DNA of 64,000 nucleotides from Prunus persica (taxonomy: Eukaryota > Streptophyta > Magnoliopsida > Rosales > Rosaceae): contig NC_034013.1 of NCBI RefSeq assembly GCF_000346465.2, positions 1,112,211 through 1,176,210 of the forward strand. Direction: 5' to 3'. The position numbers and the translations under genes are program-made. The notes beneath the pieces were generated by a model that worked only from the letters and a program-made list of their open reading frames with translations, was not told the origin of the DNA and ran no database searches. Shown one piece after another: positions 36,401 to 49,078 of the stretch (within the stretch, counting starts at the first letter, position 1; every line of letters begins with the position of its first letter).

Positions 36401-39400
36401 TGGAATCATGTTAGTAGGATCTGATGTTTGGAATTTCTTTTAGATCCAAAATTGCAGAGTTGTCTTCAGTTTTGGAATCATGGAATTACTTTTATCTCAG
36501 TTGAGCATGTTGAGTAACTCCACCATTTGGGAATTCAAAACTTGCTGGATATTTTCAGTCAGATACCATTCTGAACTATGGATCATTACAGTTACTTGCA
36601 AGAATTTAAAATATAAAATTTGAAAGAAAATACTTCTTTTGCTGTCCTCTTATGCATCTTTTATACCACAATTCATCCTGTTTTGTTTTTGTCTCTGCAA
36701 TCCCCTTGATACTAAAATTAAGTTGTCTTCCAGCCTCCCTGCTGTTCTTCCAGTGATGGTTCCTGTAGCCTGGGTGGAGTGTGCAAAGATTGTACTACGG
36801 TAAAATAACTAATGATGCGTGTTAACCAAATTTCTGTGTCTAGTTACGCATGCATCAATTCTTGTTTTCAATTTTTCCGTGTCAGTGCTTTCGTCACTCG
36901 GATCTGCGCAATGGGCGTCCATCTACCACACAATTTAAAGAAAAACTTCCTTGGTTCCTCAGTGCTCTACCGTCTTCTGATTGTGCTAAAGGTGGCCATG
37001 GAGCTTACACTAGCAGTGTGGAATTCAAAGGTTTGTGGATTGGATTTTGTGCCTTTATGATTATGTGCTTTCAGGTTAAACTGTCATTAGATGTGGCTTG
37101 TTATTTAAATTTGCTTTTTTAATAGTTAATCATACTTTTGGCTATCAGGCAATGGAAGTGACATTATTCCAGCATCATCATTTCGTACATATCATACACC
37201 TCTCAACAAGCAGGTATCTCGTCTGTGATCAATACAAACAAAATTTTCATTTTTTATCTATATCTCTTTTATTAATTAATACTAAAGTGAGCTCCATAAC
37301 TTAAATATCTACAATTTATTTTAGGTTGACTATGTAAATTCAATGAGGGCTGCTCGGGAGCTCAGTTCTAGACTTTCTGATTCTTTGAACGTAAGATTTG
37401 AAGGCTACTTGCGAAGATGGTTGATATATTTACAGTACATCCTTAATATTATAAAGCCACATCAAAATATGTATTTCCATAAATTCCCTTTATATATATA
37501 TGTATATATATATATAGTATTAATTAGCTCATATATTTTTTATACAGGATTGCCGTTGTAAATAACAAACTATAAGTATGTGTTCAAACAAATGGCTATT
37601 ATCATAACTAAGTTGAAAAAGTGTCAAAACAACAGAGGAGAGAATCTACCAAGTCAGTAAGCATGTAAACTGCTAGTTTCTTATAATTTTAAACCGTGAA
37701 ACCCAACAGGAAAACTACGCAAAATGTCTCCTTTTCTTAGGAGTTGAAAGCCCTTTCCTTTTTGCATGGGTCGAGATGTGAGTAGAATAGTCTTTCTCTA
37801 TGCAGAAAAGGATTCATTTTTTTGAACTTCTGAAAAAGGGTCCACTTTTCAAAATGGGTTCTTTTTGGGTCCTTGGACCAAATACCCAATTTTTCCCAGT
37901 TAGATTGAGTACAGCAGTCTTGTCTTGCCCATTTCCCTAAGCCACTGGTTTATCATTCCATTATGTTATGAAAATAAATTAACTTATTGATTCACTTATG
38001 TGTTAGTCGTGGTATGTCTGTTGAACTGATATTTCTTTTCTGATGCAGATTGAGATATTCCCATATTCAGTATTCTATATGTTCTTTGAGCAATACCTTG
38101 ATATTTGGAGAACAGCACTGATCAACCTTTCTATAGCCATTGGTTAGTTATTTTTTCACAGCACTGAACAAGAAGATAGCAGATAGCTTAACCAAAAAAA
38201 AAAAAAAAAAAGAGAATCTGTAAAATGTTACCTCTCTGGAACTCGGATTTTACTGTGAACTTGTATCTATTTACTTAGATGTGCATAATGGTAAATGCGG
38301 TTTCATTTATTAAAAAGAATAACCTGGATATATATTATGTTGTACCAGGTGCTGTGTTTATTGTTTGTCTAGCTATCACTTGCAGGTCAGTATTGATATA
38401 CTTAGCCCTTAATTCAATTGCAGACAAGACTACTTGTGGTGTTCAGCTTCTTTAATTTAGAAAGTAAATTTTGCAAGGTGGTGTTTGTTTTGAATGACTG
38501 ATGTATTGATATTTCCTTCAAATTTGTTTTGTAGTTTATGGAGTTCATCAATTATTCTATTGGTGTTGGCAATGATTGTAGTGGATCTCATGGTGATCTT
38601 TCTTCCTTAAAAATTCTCTTTAAAAAAAAAAAAAAACACTTCCATTAGCTCTCATCTTTGCTCACAAGATACTATTCTACAGGGTGTGATGGCAATTCTT
38701 AACATCCAATTGAATGCAGTCTCTGTTGTTAATCTTGTAATGGCAGTGGGCATTTCTGTTGAGTTTTGCGTGCATATGACACATGCTTTCTCGGTCAGTA
38801 TCACTCTATTAAACATTTATCTGAATATTTACTTTTGTCTTCAGGTTAGAAAGATTTGATCCATCAATTGTTCCATTTCAATTTTTTTTCAAAGAAAAGA
38901 TAAAAAGATACTTAGTAGTCAAATTTTAGGAAAAACAAAATGCTTTCAATGTATTGCTTTAATGACTTTAAATGGTTTTAAAATTCTTTATAAGGTATTT
39001 GTAGTTTCTCTGCTCATGGTCACTTCAAATCTTGGTTTGGTTATGACTTCAAGTAACCTTTGGTGTCAATGTGTCATGCTACCCTTTTCTTTTTCTGCAA
39101 GTTGTGTATCTAAGACTTTCTGTACAGGTTAGCACAGGAGATAAAGATCAGCGCACCAAGGAGGCTTTGGCTACAATGGGAGCCTCTGTCTTCAGGTACT
39201 TATCCCAATGGCCGATCCACTTTTATTTAAAAAAAGGACACTAACTCCTGTTTATTTCGCTATGTTTGGTACATCTCAGAGCATCATACGCAATAGATCA
39301 TGCTTCATTAAAGAGCTGAAATGTTTAAGTCTAATGCCAATGGGCTCTTGTGTGATACAGATGTAGAACTTTTCTCCGTGCTAACTTGCATCCCCAATTT

Positions 39401-39885
39401 TGTATAATATCTTCTTTGTTGACATGCTTTTGCAGTGGAATCACATTGACGAAGTTAGTTGGGGTCATCGTGCTTTGTTTCTCGAGGACGGAAGTCTTTG
39501 TGGTACTAAATCGTTTACTTCATTGTCTGATTACACTGGCCAGTACTGTCAGCAGCCTCTAATGTATTTCCATCCTTTGCTCTTATAGGTATATTACTTT
39601 CAAATGTACCTAGCATTGGTTCTTCTTGGTTTCTTGCACGGGCTCGTGTTCTTGCCGGTAAGTTAGTACACTTTTCGTAGCTCGTGTCCTTACCACCCTT
39701 GATGCAAATCATAGAACTCATGAACACAATAATTAACAGCTGAAAAAGCAAATATGTTTGAATAAAGATGGAAACCATGGATCGGGTTTCTCCGTTTGGA
39801 TTGACAGTACTCAACATTGTGTTGTTTGCAGGTTGTCTTGAGCATGTTTGGTCCGCCTTCGAGACGCGTGCTCATTGAGGAGTGA
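23924..39885 (+). CDS. NPC1: NPC1-type sterol/lipid transporter, 1277 aa, 39 exons
   Basis: Orthologue of Niemann-Pick C1, a late-endosome/vacuole membrane protein that exports sterol; plant members affect sphingolipid and sterol balance. Exons: 23924-23968, 24465-24529, 25055-25154, 25291-25398, 25536-25652, 27276-27426, 27911-28158, 28317-28505, 29259-29335, 29437-29554, 30024-30107, 30360-30455, 30639-30740, 31325-31393, 32158-32253, 32365-32472, 32603-32716, 32926-33009, 33153-33281, 33506-33704, 33825-33965, 34110-34153, 34496-34579, 34689-34757, 34851-34927, 35360-35429, 36207-36356, 36734-36799, 36886-37030, 37149-37213, 37325-37390, 38049-38142, 38349-38385, 38535-38592, 38683-38793, 39128-39195, 39436-39502, 39589-39657, 39832-39885. 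Together 1278 codons, in frame. Signal peptide (about 1-29), Cys-rich N-terminal sterol domain, transmembrane segments near 281-303 and 370-400, sterol-sensing domain about 630-800, C-terminal Patched-like bundle about 1090-1260. Intron 1 appears to be GC-AG. Confidence 0.96.
26264..27130 (+). mobile_element. 5'-truncated L1-type LINE in NPC1 intron 6
   Basis: 867 bp encoding the C-terminal part of LINE ORF2: the zf-RVT zinc-binding region ([18 protein letters not shown], then [21 protein letters not shown]) and the tail [15 protein letters not shown], with a frameshift near 26815. It ends in a poly(A) of about 10. A 17-bp exact target duplication aattgatcgggcaacag lies at 26247-26263 and 27130-27146. 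Endonuclease-type duplication, 5' truncation and poly(A) together are the hallmarks of target-primed reverse transcription. It is in sense orientation inside the 1.6-kb intron 25653-27275 and does not touch the splice sites. Confidence 0.95.
27459..27492 (+). repeat. (TC)17 microsatellite in NPC1 intron 7
   Basis: A perfect TC run begins 33 bp after the end of exon 6 (27426), followed by cacacgcac. It lies just inside the intron and should be length-polymorphic. Confidence 0.9.
36011..36205 (+). repeat. (TG)n plus degenerate ATTGTCCTT repeats before NPC1 exon 27
   Basis: A TG microsatellite (36011-36034) is followed by at least five diverged copies of a motif near attgtccttytgtrtgca (36035, 36095, 36138, 36160 and 36187 starts), the last reaching the acceptor of exon 27 at 36206. 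The pyrimidine-rich part of the final repeat supplies the polypyrimidine tract of the acceptor. Confidence 0.65.
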
Positions 39886-42800
39886 CAAGATCGGGCACCT
39901 GTTCCACCACAACTATAAAGAAGCTGATTACCAGAACAGTTCTTTTTCTAGGGTTCACCTTTTTCTTTTGTAGCTGAAATTTTATGTATGACAAGAATAA
40001 CAGAAATATCTAAAATAGCTCAACATGTAAATTATATAGCTGCTACTGAGAAGAAGAAAAGAAAAGGTTTTAAAGAATTTGTTCTTTTGGCTCGCATCAA
40101 GTTCATAATCCAACATGGATCATACCTTAATGTGGATGGTTCTATAAAGAAATTTTGACAAGCAAGAGTCAAGAAGTCGGAATTTTAAAGCAATGAATGT
40201 TTCGAATTTAGGATACATCCAATTGCAGAATTATTAAAAACATTAATTATCGAAAAAAAATAAAAATTCTTTTAGCAATTTCTTGATGGTTGTTGGAGTT
40301 GTCTTGTGATGTCTCTGCCAAAACACAACATGGTTGCAATTTGCAGAAAGGGCTGTGAACCACTATCACCAACTAACTCTTAGTTTACTAGTACTTTCAC
40401 TTTTCCATTACTGCTCGTTTGGTACACCGTATTAGACTCTGGATATGAGTAAATAGTCTATGTCAGGTGTTTGGTGTCAACTTGTATTATTTAATTACCC
40501 GACTATTTTATACGGGTTGGGCTTTTAATACTCTCCTTACCTGACTAACTAATACAACCCACGCACCCCGGTTTAGATAATACACGCTTAATTATACGGC
40601 TAGAGAAAAAGAATACGCGTTCTACGAAAAAAATCAGACGCTCTTTTCATCTTCTTCTCCCTAGGATTGTTCTCTACTATCTTCTCCACATATTATTTTC
40701 TTCACTCTTCTCCAGGTATCCATCTCTCACTCTCTCTCTTTTTCATACTCTCTCCAATATGCTTTATATATTTCAAATTTTTAGTGGAAATTAGGTTATG
40801 AATTTTTTTTTTTTGGCATTTTTTTAATCGAATTTTTCTTTGTATGTGATATAGTGATTCGACATTGTGGGAATATTTAGATTGTTGGTATTAAACAGAG
40901 TATCGCCAGTTTTCATCCAAAAACAAACAACTGTGCTAATGTTGGTAGTTTAGTTGAATACATACATACCTGACGACTAGGAGAGCAAAATTACAAAATT
41001 AAAATTGTATGAACCTGAATTCTAGGAACCATTTTTTTTTCTTTGTCAATTGCTATTAGAAAAGCAAAGATGGACTTGTCTATTAATGACCAAATTAAGG
41101 CACTACGGCTAATTTTGGAGAAAGCAAGTGATGAAAAAACATTCCTGACAATGGATGGTGCAATGAGAAAAGCATTTGTTTTTCTCTTACTTGGGGCGAG
41201 GGAGTTGTGATTCACTCTTTGATGTAGTTTGGTTTATGAACAACTTTCTCTTTTGCTCTTATCACCTTAATATGTGATCACTTTGAATTATACATTATTT
41301 GGTACTGTTTTTATTAACGTATGCGAGTATGTTGGAATTTTTATGAGATACTACAATTATGATAATGGGTTATATGAAAAAAAAATTTGGCAAAAACAAT
41401 TGAAAAACAAATCTTGTCATATGAATCTTACCAAAAAAAAAATTTCTGTCATTTGAATCTCAATTTTCATTAAAATTATCAAATATTTTTTTTTAAATTT
41501 TTTTATTTATAAATAGTTTGATATGATGTTATCCGAAACATCACCAAACACAGTATAACTTAGTCAGATTATTTATCCGGAACAGCACCAAACGCCTTAT
41601 AATATTATGGATAAATAGTCAGTACTCTCCGGAACAGATTAATACTATCCGACAGAAATTAATCAGTACAATCCGACGTACCAAGAGGTTTTAAGTTCGA
41701 AATCCGTGTTAAGAACAACTACACAAATTAGCTCATAGTTTATTAGTTTATTGATATTTCTCTTTTTAATATTAAAAGAGGTTCAAGTTTCCCCTCTCTA
41801 CCTGATTTATTTATTTTTTTTAAAAAAAAAGAGAACTACCACCGGTTTGATTCACAAGAGCAAACTCCTCGGGATGGATAGCATCTGATCATAGAGAGTT
41901 GTTCTTCTAATTTTTCTAGTTGACTGCAGTTGTAGGGTGGTCCTTGCAGTAGGAGATAGTGGACCGTATCTCTATATCAAACCTATCCATTAATCTATTT
42001 CATTTCCCACCACGTTCTCCCTGCATCACATATCATAGAAGCAAACAATCTATTATCCAAAGATATGCTGCTGAGATCTCAAAAATTCAAACTCAAATTC
42101 CTCATTTGAAGTCCTTCCATCCAAAATTCAAAATACACTAATTATTTAAAGAATGGGCTTTCTTGAAGCTCAAGGAATATCAAGAAAAGTCACCAAAACT
42201 TTTTTACCAAGCATATATCTTATAATAAAAAAAGGCTAAAGCTGCCTCAATATACTTCCAAGTCCTTGAGGTAAAATGTAATTTCAGAATAGTAATTCCA
42301 TGTTAATTTCAACTGAAAAAACTCTACATCAATTTATTTGACGTAGTTCACGATTTAGACTTGATCGAAAACTAAACTCATTTACAGGATTAAAATTGTT
42401 AAACTTGAAAGACATGAATCAAAATGAAAAATGAGTCAAACTGGGAGAACAAAGATGATTGTATGACAAACTTCAGGTATTGGTTAGTTAAACTTCGAAA
42501 ATAGGCCTACTTTATTATTGAAAAAGAATTATGTTCATTCACTAAAATATACAGACAATTATCAACAACTAGCTTGTAATTAAAAGAACTGAAAGCAAAC
42601 ACTATCAACTAGCTAATAGACCAACATAGTACACTTTAACCAATGGCTTAAGCTCGACATCCCCAAATAACTGCAGTTTATCATGCAGCACCCAAATAGT
42701 TCTTTTCCAGTATCCTTGCTTTCAGTTCTGTGAGACACAAAACTTGCATTTTTCTTTTACATTACTTTTTGTCGACATTGTGAAGATTTCATACTCCAAC

Positions 42801-42907
42801 AGCGGAGGCTTCAACATCCCTCCCTACTAAAATTAATAAAGGAAGGTGCGCCTCCATTTTTGTAGAAGGAAATACTCTGCTACCTCAGTTTTGCAACTCA
42901 GGGAGCA
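39886..42907. other. Convergent intergenic region between NPC1 and NLP
   Basis: NPC1 (+) and NLP (-) converge here, so both 3' UTRs and terminators lie in it. The middle is occupied by the inverted-repeat element at 40411-41690. No other gene was recognised. Confidence 0.6.
40411..41690. mobile_element. Non-autonomous TIR element, about 1.28 kb
   Basis: The left end reads ctcgtttggtacaccgtatt and the right end, reverse-complemented, cctcttggtacgtcggattg; further in, tgtttggtgtcaac (left) matches gcgtttggtgctgt (right, reverse complement), so the inverted similarity extends about 100 bp at moderate identity. The flanks offer TTA on both sides (40408-40410 and 41691-41693), which would suit PIF/Harbinger, but 3 bp is weak evidence. 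An unassigned 46-codon frame (41070-41210, MDLSINDQIKALRLIL...) lies inside. Family assignment is open. Confidence 0.55.
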
Positions 42908-45900
42908 TCATGACGGGCCACCTGTACCTATAAACCTTTCCAAATGATGACGAGAAAGATGGAGAGAGAGCTTAATTGTATTGCTCTGTGACGATCTGCA
43001 TACATCAATACACTCCTCTAAATCAGCATCACATGTTAATAAGACCCACTCTGAGTCATCATCCAAGTATTTGATATAAAATTTACTCATGTCTTCTACA
43101 CTAAATCGCTTTGCGATTTCTTGCACCAAATCTTCATATCTCCAATCACTTTGCATGCGAAACCGGGTTTTCTCATCTCCGTATGCGACTTTTACTCTTT
43201 GAACCTCCCCTTCTTGAGCTACCCCATTATTCTTCAGTGAAGGTGGAATAGGCTGCAATTTTTGCAGCTCGTTGAGAATTTTATGGCTCTGGGATCTTGG
43301 CAGTAGCTGTGTTCGATCTTGACCAAAGGCATGCAACTCTGCTTCACTTCTGACCCTCTTTAGCACACCATCGCCAGAGTTATCTCCAACAATTGGATCA
43401 TCACCACCAGTGACATTACATGTGGGGCGATGTTGCTGTGTCCTGCTGGAACAGCATTGGCTTGAACTGGAACTCTGACTGCATGAAGATGAGGGTGATT
43501 TTGATGTAGTAGCCTGGGGGCTGACAACACCACCTTCAGGTGACAAGTTTGTTGGCATTGGCTGATCACTCAGCTTTGAGGTTGAAAATGGGCTTGTCCC
43601 CGATAAATTCGGAGATGTTAACTCTGGGAAGTTTGTATAGAAAGAGTTGATTTGGAAAGCCCCAGATGCACCTTCGACTGAGTCAATTACAAGTTGGAGT
43701 TTCTGTAAAGAGTGACCAACCTTCTTAATTTTTCGAGATGGCCAACGTTTAATCCCGTGTTGTCTGCATATCCTTTTCAAGGTTGTGGAGCAAACTAAAT
43801 ACGATAAATTGACAAAGGAAAAACAACCAATGACAAAAGAAATACATCAAAATGTTGACAGTAGAAAGTTTAACATAATCCACATAAATATTGAAAACAG
43901 CAGATACTATTGTGTGCTAGTATTGTGGAACTCGTGTAATTCACTTCAAATTTAGGAGGTGTAACAGAAAATATGAACATGAGAAACCTTATTTTGGAAG
44001 ACTACAACGCACATATGTAGATTATACAATCCGTACATATAAAACAACCATTAAATTGCAGAAAGTATACAAACAGTTAGCAAAATGCCATACAAGCATT
44101 CACAAGAACTAAAACGTGAAATAGGAACCAGGTCTATTGCAAGAAATGCTTACCTCCAATACTATTTGCAGCATCTTTTAGGCTGCCGGAAAAATATTTT
44201 CTAAGAACTTCCAAGGTGATGGCTTTTTCTGCCTTAGTACGTCTTTTCTCTCTTGTCTTGCTCACACCAACACTTGAGAAGCTACCCTCGCCCAAAGCAG
44301 AACACTCTCTCCCACACTTGACACCAACCTTTAGGTTCGAATCTGGTTGATGTTGCCTTAACTTTGAGGATTTCACACCCAGCACCTCCCTTGGATTTTC
44401 CATTGGGAATATTGAGACATCATTACCACTCAGGTGGACCTCTGTGAAACTGGCAATACCACTAGGTCTGGGATCCGAAGAGACTATCATCTCACTGACA
44501 GGGAAATCAGATTCCTCCTCTAGTTCCTTGTCTGTGACAACCCGTAAGCTCCGGCAAATCTGTTGTATAATTAAGGACAGTGAATTTAGCATCTTTTTCT
44601 GTTCTTCTGGATCCCTGCACTCCACTGGCAAGAAGAACTCCAGAACAAAATCAGTTGAACCAGTTTTCATGCTCCTTAGACGTATTGCAACGGCTGCATG
44701 CAATCCGAACATCCTGGCATGGTGAGATAGCGGATACTCTGTCTTGACACAGGAGGTTATGTCATCTGAGAAGCATGGTTGATTGGTCATAAAAGCTTTC
44801 CCAACAATGCCTTGGCCTTTTAACAAGTGATGCTCAGAGCAAGCTTCATAAAATCCCTCGATATAAGGATCGGTCACATGGAAAGCATGATCCACAGTTG
44901 AAACACAGTGAACGTAGTTGTCATCAGAATGTCTGCACCCATCTTTGCCTTGTTGGATGCATGACACCCAAGTTTGTGCCAAAGGCAATTTGTGTGTCTC
45001 GCATGCACATCTCAAGACCTCTTGGATCTCGGGTAATGCAGCTTGATAGGGCTTGACACACCCCTGCTAAAATAATCCCACCAAATGACCTTAAAAGAAA
45101 ATTGGAATAACGTGAACATCTAATAAATCAATTTTTCTTCAGGGAAATTATCCGTTTACCTTTACGTTTTGAGTACTCCAATTTCTAGAACTTTGAAGAT
45201 CAACAGCCTGCAAATGATAAAACTTGTCCAGATCAGAAAAAAATATTCATGTGAATAGCCTGCAAAGAATTACAAACAAGTCATTATATGCTTGTGATAT
45301 GAATCTCAAAAGTCCTTATTAAAGGAATATGGATCTAAGAAAGTTTCATATCACAAGCTTACAATAATTGGTAACTTACACTGTATTTGGAATTTTGACC
45401 CCAAAAAAAACATTTTATTTGGAATTCAATTACTTGTATCTTTAAAGCTATAATCACAGACATCAAAGAAAAAATACTCGCTGATGAGGAAAAAAAAGCA
45501 TTTTTCTTTTTTTAATGGAAGACAGGAAGAGAGACACATGACCAAACTATTATGAATAAAACATAAAGGGACGTTTATCTGCTAAGATATAAGATAAAGT
45601 TGTCACTCTTATTCTCAGTAACTTGAATGAAAGTAAACAGGGGGACAAAAGATAGGTCATTTCTAATCATATGTCCATCATTAAGTTGGACTTTATATGC
45701 ACCGATTCAGAAAGCTCATACTGATAAGCATCAGAATTAAGTTTCCAAATTTTAGACCGGAAAAAAAATAAATAAATAAAAAATTAAGTGTCCCATTCAT
45801 CAGGTGTGAATGAATATCTGTTAAAAGATCATGGGTTGCTTTCCTTCTCGTAATTTAAGTCTGAATTCATTACTTATCCTCTCAATTTGGGAAACAAGAC

Positions 45901-47164
45901 TAGAGGATTAACAAAAGAACCTTAGTTATTAATATGAAAGCATAAGAAAATGAAGCAAGAAGTTTTACAATGTTAAGATCAGATGGCCACACTTTAATTT
46001 AACATGGGGATTCTCCAAAAAGAACTAAAAGTTACCGAAAAATGAAAGACATAATATGTTTCGACAACATGATTATCAGTTATTACATCTCTAAGGACTG
46101 ATGGGACTTTGATTGATGTCAACTTTTGTAAAATTATCTGTTAATATTCATAACAATACTAATAAGCTCCAACTGCCTCTTGCACCACTTTACACTGCAT
46201 TCACTGACCTGATTGACAGGAAAAAACCGAAATGAAGTACGAAATTCTGATTCAAGGAAAGAGTACAGACCTCAAGTGCCTTGCAAACACTTTCAAGCTC
46301 AAGTTGATACTTTATCTTTTGGGTGGTTGTAACAACCTCAATCACACCCAAGCAAGTCCTACTACCTTGTTCAAATATAGGAAGAGCTAGAGTTCCACGT
46401 ACATCATAACGTTGAGCATAGTCAACCCGTGGGTACTCGTCACTTCTGAAGAATCGAACATCAGGAGTCCACTCAGGAACCTGACCTGAGAAAACCCGGC
46501 CAGGCAACCCCTTAACCAACTCCGTAGAATCCTCTCCAGTTGAGAATTGATAATTAACAGAGATGTCTCGATATTTGGAAAGCCTGGGACAGCTAGAATC
46601 AAGCGAGAAAAGGTCATCATTAGTAGTTAAAACATTTCTACCCCCTTTATTTACAGGCACCCATACTTGTACAAGAACATTTTTGTCTCTCATGACTTCT
46701 CGAATGCACACAAGAGCCCTCGTTAGTCTCTCCATCACAGATGATGCAGGACCTTGATTTCCTAAGGGACCAATCCACCACCTTCTGTTCAATTCATAAC
46801 TTTTAATTGTAGGATCTGCTGAGTGACCAGAGTACCCATCAACATCTATCATATTCTGGCTCGGAAACTGAGGATTCACAGGACCTTCATGGAGTTGTTT
46901 GAAGAATGGTGTTTGTATCACTTCTTGATTACTGTTTTCAGATGGGTTCATGGTCAAATTGCCATTCGCCTCCAACATATGCCAAAAAACTGAGGGGTTT
47001 ATATGGGCACTAGAATTGGCGTGGCTTTGATTAGGAAATTCAGGTCCATCTGTGGTTTCCAACCAGCATCCCTCTAAGAACAGTTCATCCATGAAGTCTA
47101 AATCCGTAGCGGAATCAGGTTGAGCTCCCATCATGGTAGCTGGTGATAACACATCATCGTCCAT
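42908..47164 (-). CDS. NIN-like protein (NLP4/5-type) transcription factor, 912 aa
   Basis: NLPs are nuclear regulators of the plant nitrate response; they bind nitrate-responsive elements through RWP-RK and dimerise through PB1. Exons in transcript order: 47164-46271, 45207-45160, 45063-44154, 43794-42908; total 913 codons with stop, all GT-AG and in frame. The N-terminus (DLDFMDELFLEGCWLETTDG) resembles AtNLP4/5. A conserved GAF-like region spans about 140-310 (RRWWIGP, VQVWVPVN, LPEWTPDVRFF-like GQVPEWTPDVRFF) and a second conserved block 315-480 (RCACETHKLPLAQTWVSC). The basic KTREKRRTKAEK precedes the RWP-RK domain (591-645; RWPSRK 634-639). PB1 is at about 816-900, with Lys in VKVAYGDE and acidic YLDDDSEWVLL. 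Ser202 in RDIS matches the position of the CPK-phosphorylated serine known from AtNLP7. The start is the first Met of the conserved N-terminus; a 5' UTR intron upstream is possible. Confidence 0.95.
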
Positions 47165-49078
47165 GATGACCCTTGTGCAGAAGCCCCACTTTCTAGATTA
47201 TGCTCAGCTGTATTCTAGAACCTTTAGGTCCCAAAAACCAATCTGTCTGTGAGCTATAAAAAATGAAGATATCTTAGGAACAATTTACGTCTTTAGCGTC
47301 CTGCCTTCAATTCCTAGTTTGTCCAAATTCCCCAATATCATAAACAAGAATTTTTTGAGTACAAAAAATAACAGAAGAAATTGCAAACAAATTTTCATAG
47401 AGAATTAAGGAAAGTAAAGTTAACAAATCAAAACTAAAACACAAACATACGTCATTGCAGGAAGATTATATTCTCTTTTTTCTTTTCTTTTCTGGTACGG
47501 GATTATATTCTCAAATTAGCAAAAACTAATCAAATCACCACCAGTATCTAACACAGTAATAGTATAATAGAATAGAATTTCAACGGAGAACCTTGGCCTC
47601 CCATATCCATAAAAATTGCAAATATCAATGATTCAAGTTCAAAAGGGGAAGGCAGAACAAAATATAATAATTAAAAATAAAAACCCACTTTCTACATCTT
47701 CTTCGAAAATACTCTACAAGTCTTCTACCAACTTTGCGTTCAAGATTCCAATTTTAGCAGAACAAAGTGAAAGAAATAGTTCCATCAAGGAAGAGAGACT
47801 GAAATCAAGCATTTCATAATACCAGAACTAATCTAGTTTCTGACCCAGGACAAATAAAACCAGAACAGAACCAAAAAAGAAGAAAAAAAGGAATAAGAAT
47901 AACTCACTGTGTGAGGATTCTTGTGGATACCCAAGTGGGTAGTTTTCTTGTATCATTCATATACTTTTTTCTGCAATACCCATAAAAACTGTCTGCAAGA
48001 CAAGGAACAGAAACAACGGAAAACCTTATAAAGAGCTTTCAAGAGGCTATTTCCTTGTCCTAGTTCCTTGTGATATCTCCCCACAATTCCAAAGTTTCAA
48101 TCTGGGCCTCTTCTCCTTAGAAAACATGACTTATTCTGATTCCAGGCTATTGTTGTGTGAGAAAGATTCTCACTTCTGCATATGGACCCCACATACACGT
48201 ACGCAAGAAACCAATCGAGGACATTGTACTTCTCGCTTTAAAGTCAACCAATGGCTTAGCAAAGATTACACAGAGAGAGATAGAGAGTGAGCTTGGAAGA
48301 GATTGGGAGAATCGTAATATAAGAAATTTAAAAGAAAACAAAAAAAGAAAAAGAGATTGAGAGAATCAGACAGCTGATTCTTAAATGGTGATGACGCCAT
48401 AATTTGAAGCAGTGGAAGCGGTGGGAATCAAAATTCCCTCAACACTGAATAAAATATGGAGGGATCGTGCCTCGGCACTCGCTATCTCCAGTTTAGATGC
48501 TCTCCTACGCCTCTTTGACTCACTCAACCTGTTTATTTTATTCACTTCAAGATTTTCTTTCTTCCTCATTCACCAATAAAAAACAGAGTATTTTAGGCCC
48601 AGTTTGATGGAAGTGAGAAAGAGAGTGGAGATAGGATTTAGAGAAAAGATGAGAGAAGATGATGGAAGTGATGAGTGACAAAAGTATTTCAAATTATTTT
48701 CATTTTTATTACTCATTCCTCTCATCCTCTCAATCTCATCCAATTCTCACTCTCATCTCATTTTCCCCTTACTAGATAAAACACCTCAAATTATGACCCA
48801 TTACGACCAAAAAAAAAATAAAAATCACTCATCTTTTAACTTCATGTACAATTTGTTGGACATTTGTAAAGGCATACACAAATCCCTATAAAATTTGCAT
48901 TCAACCCTTCTCGTTAGTTAGATCGTTGGTCCATGCGTTATATGTCTACGTGGCACTGAAACATACCTTATGCACTCTTACGTGGACAACTTTTAGAGGA
49001 TATTTTTGGCATGAACCCACATGGTCCCCCACTATCCCCAAACAAAGACCCAAATCAACCCAATTTGATCCTTATGTC
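47165..49078. other. NLP promoter and 5' leader; possible small hairpin MITE at 48598-48785
   Basis: Upstream of the minus-strand NLP start. 47165-48130 is probably leader and may contain a 5' UTR intron. At 48598-48785 the left half is GA-rich (tgatggaagtgagaaagaga) and the right half is CT-rich with rough inverted similarity, as in a small non-autonomous TIR element. I could not find a clear target duplication there. No coding gene was seen. Confidence 0.45.
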
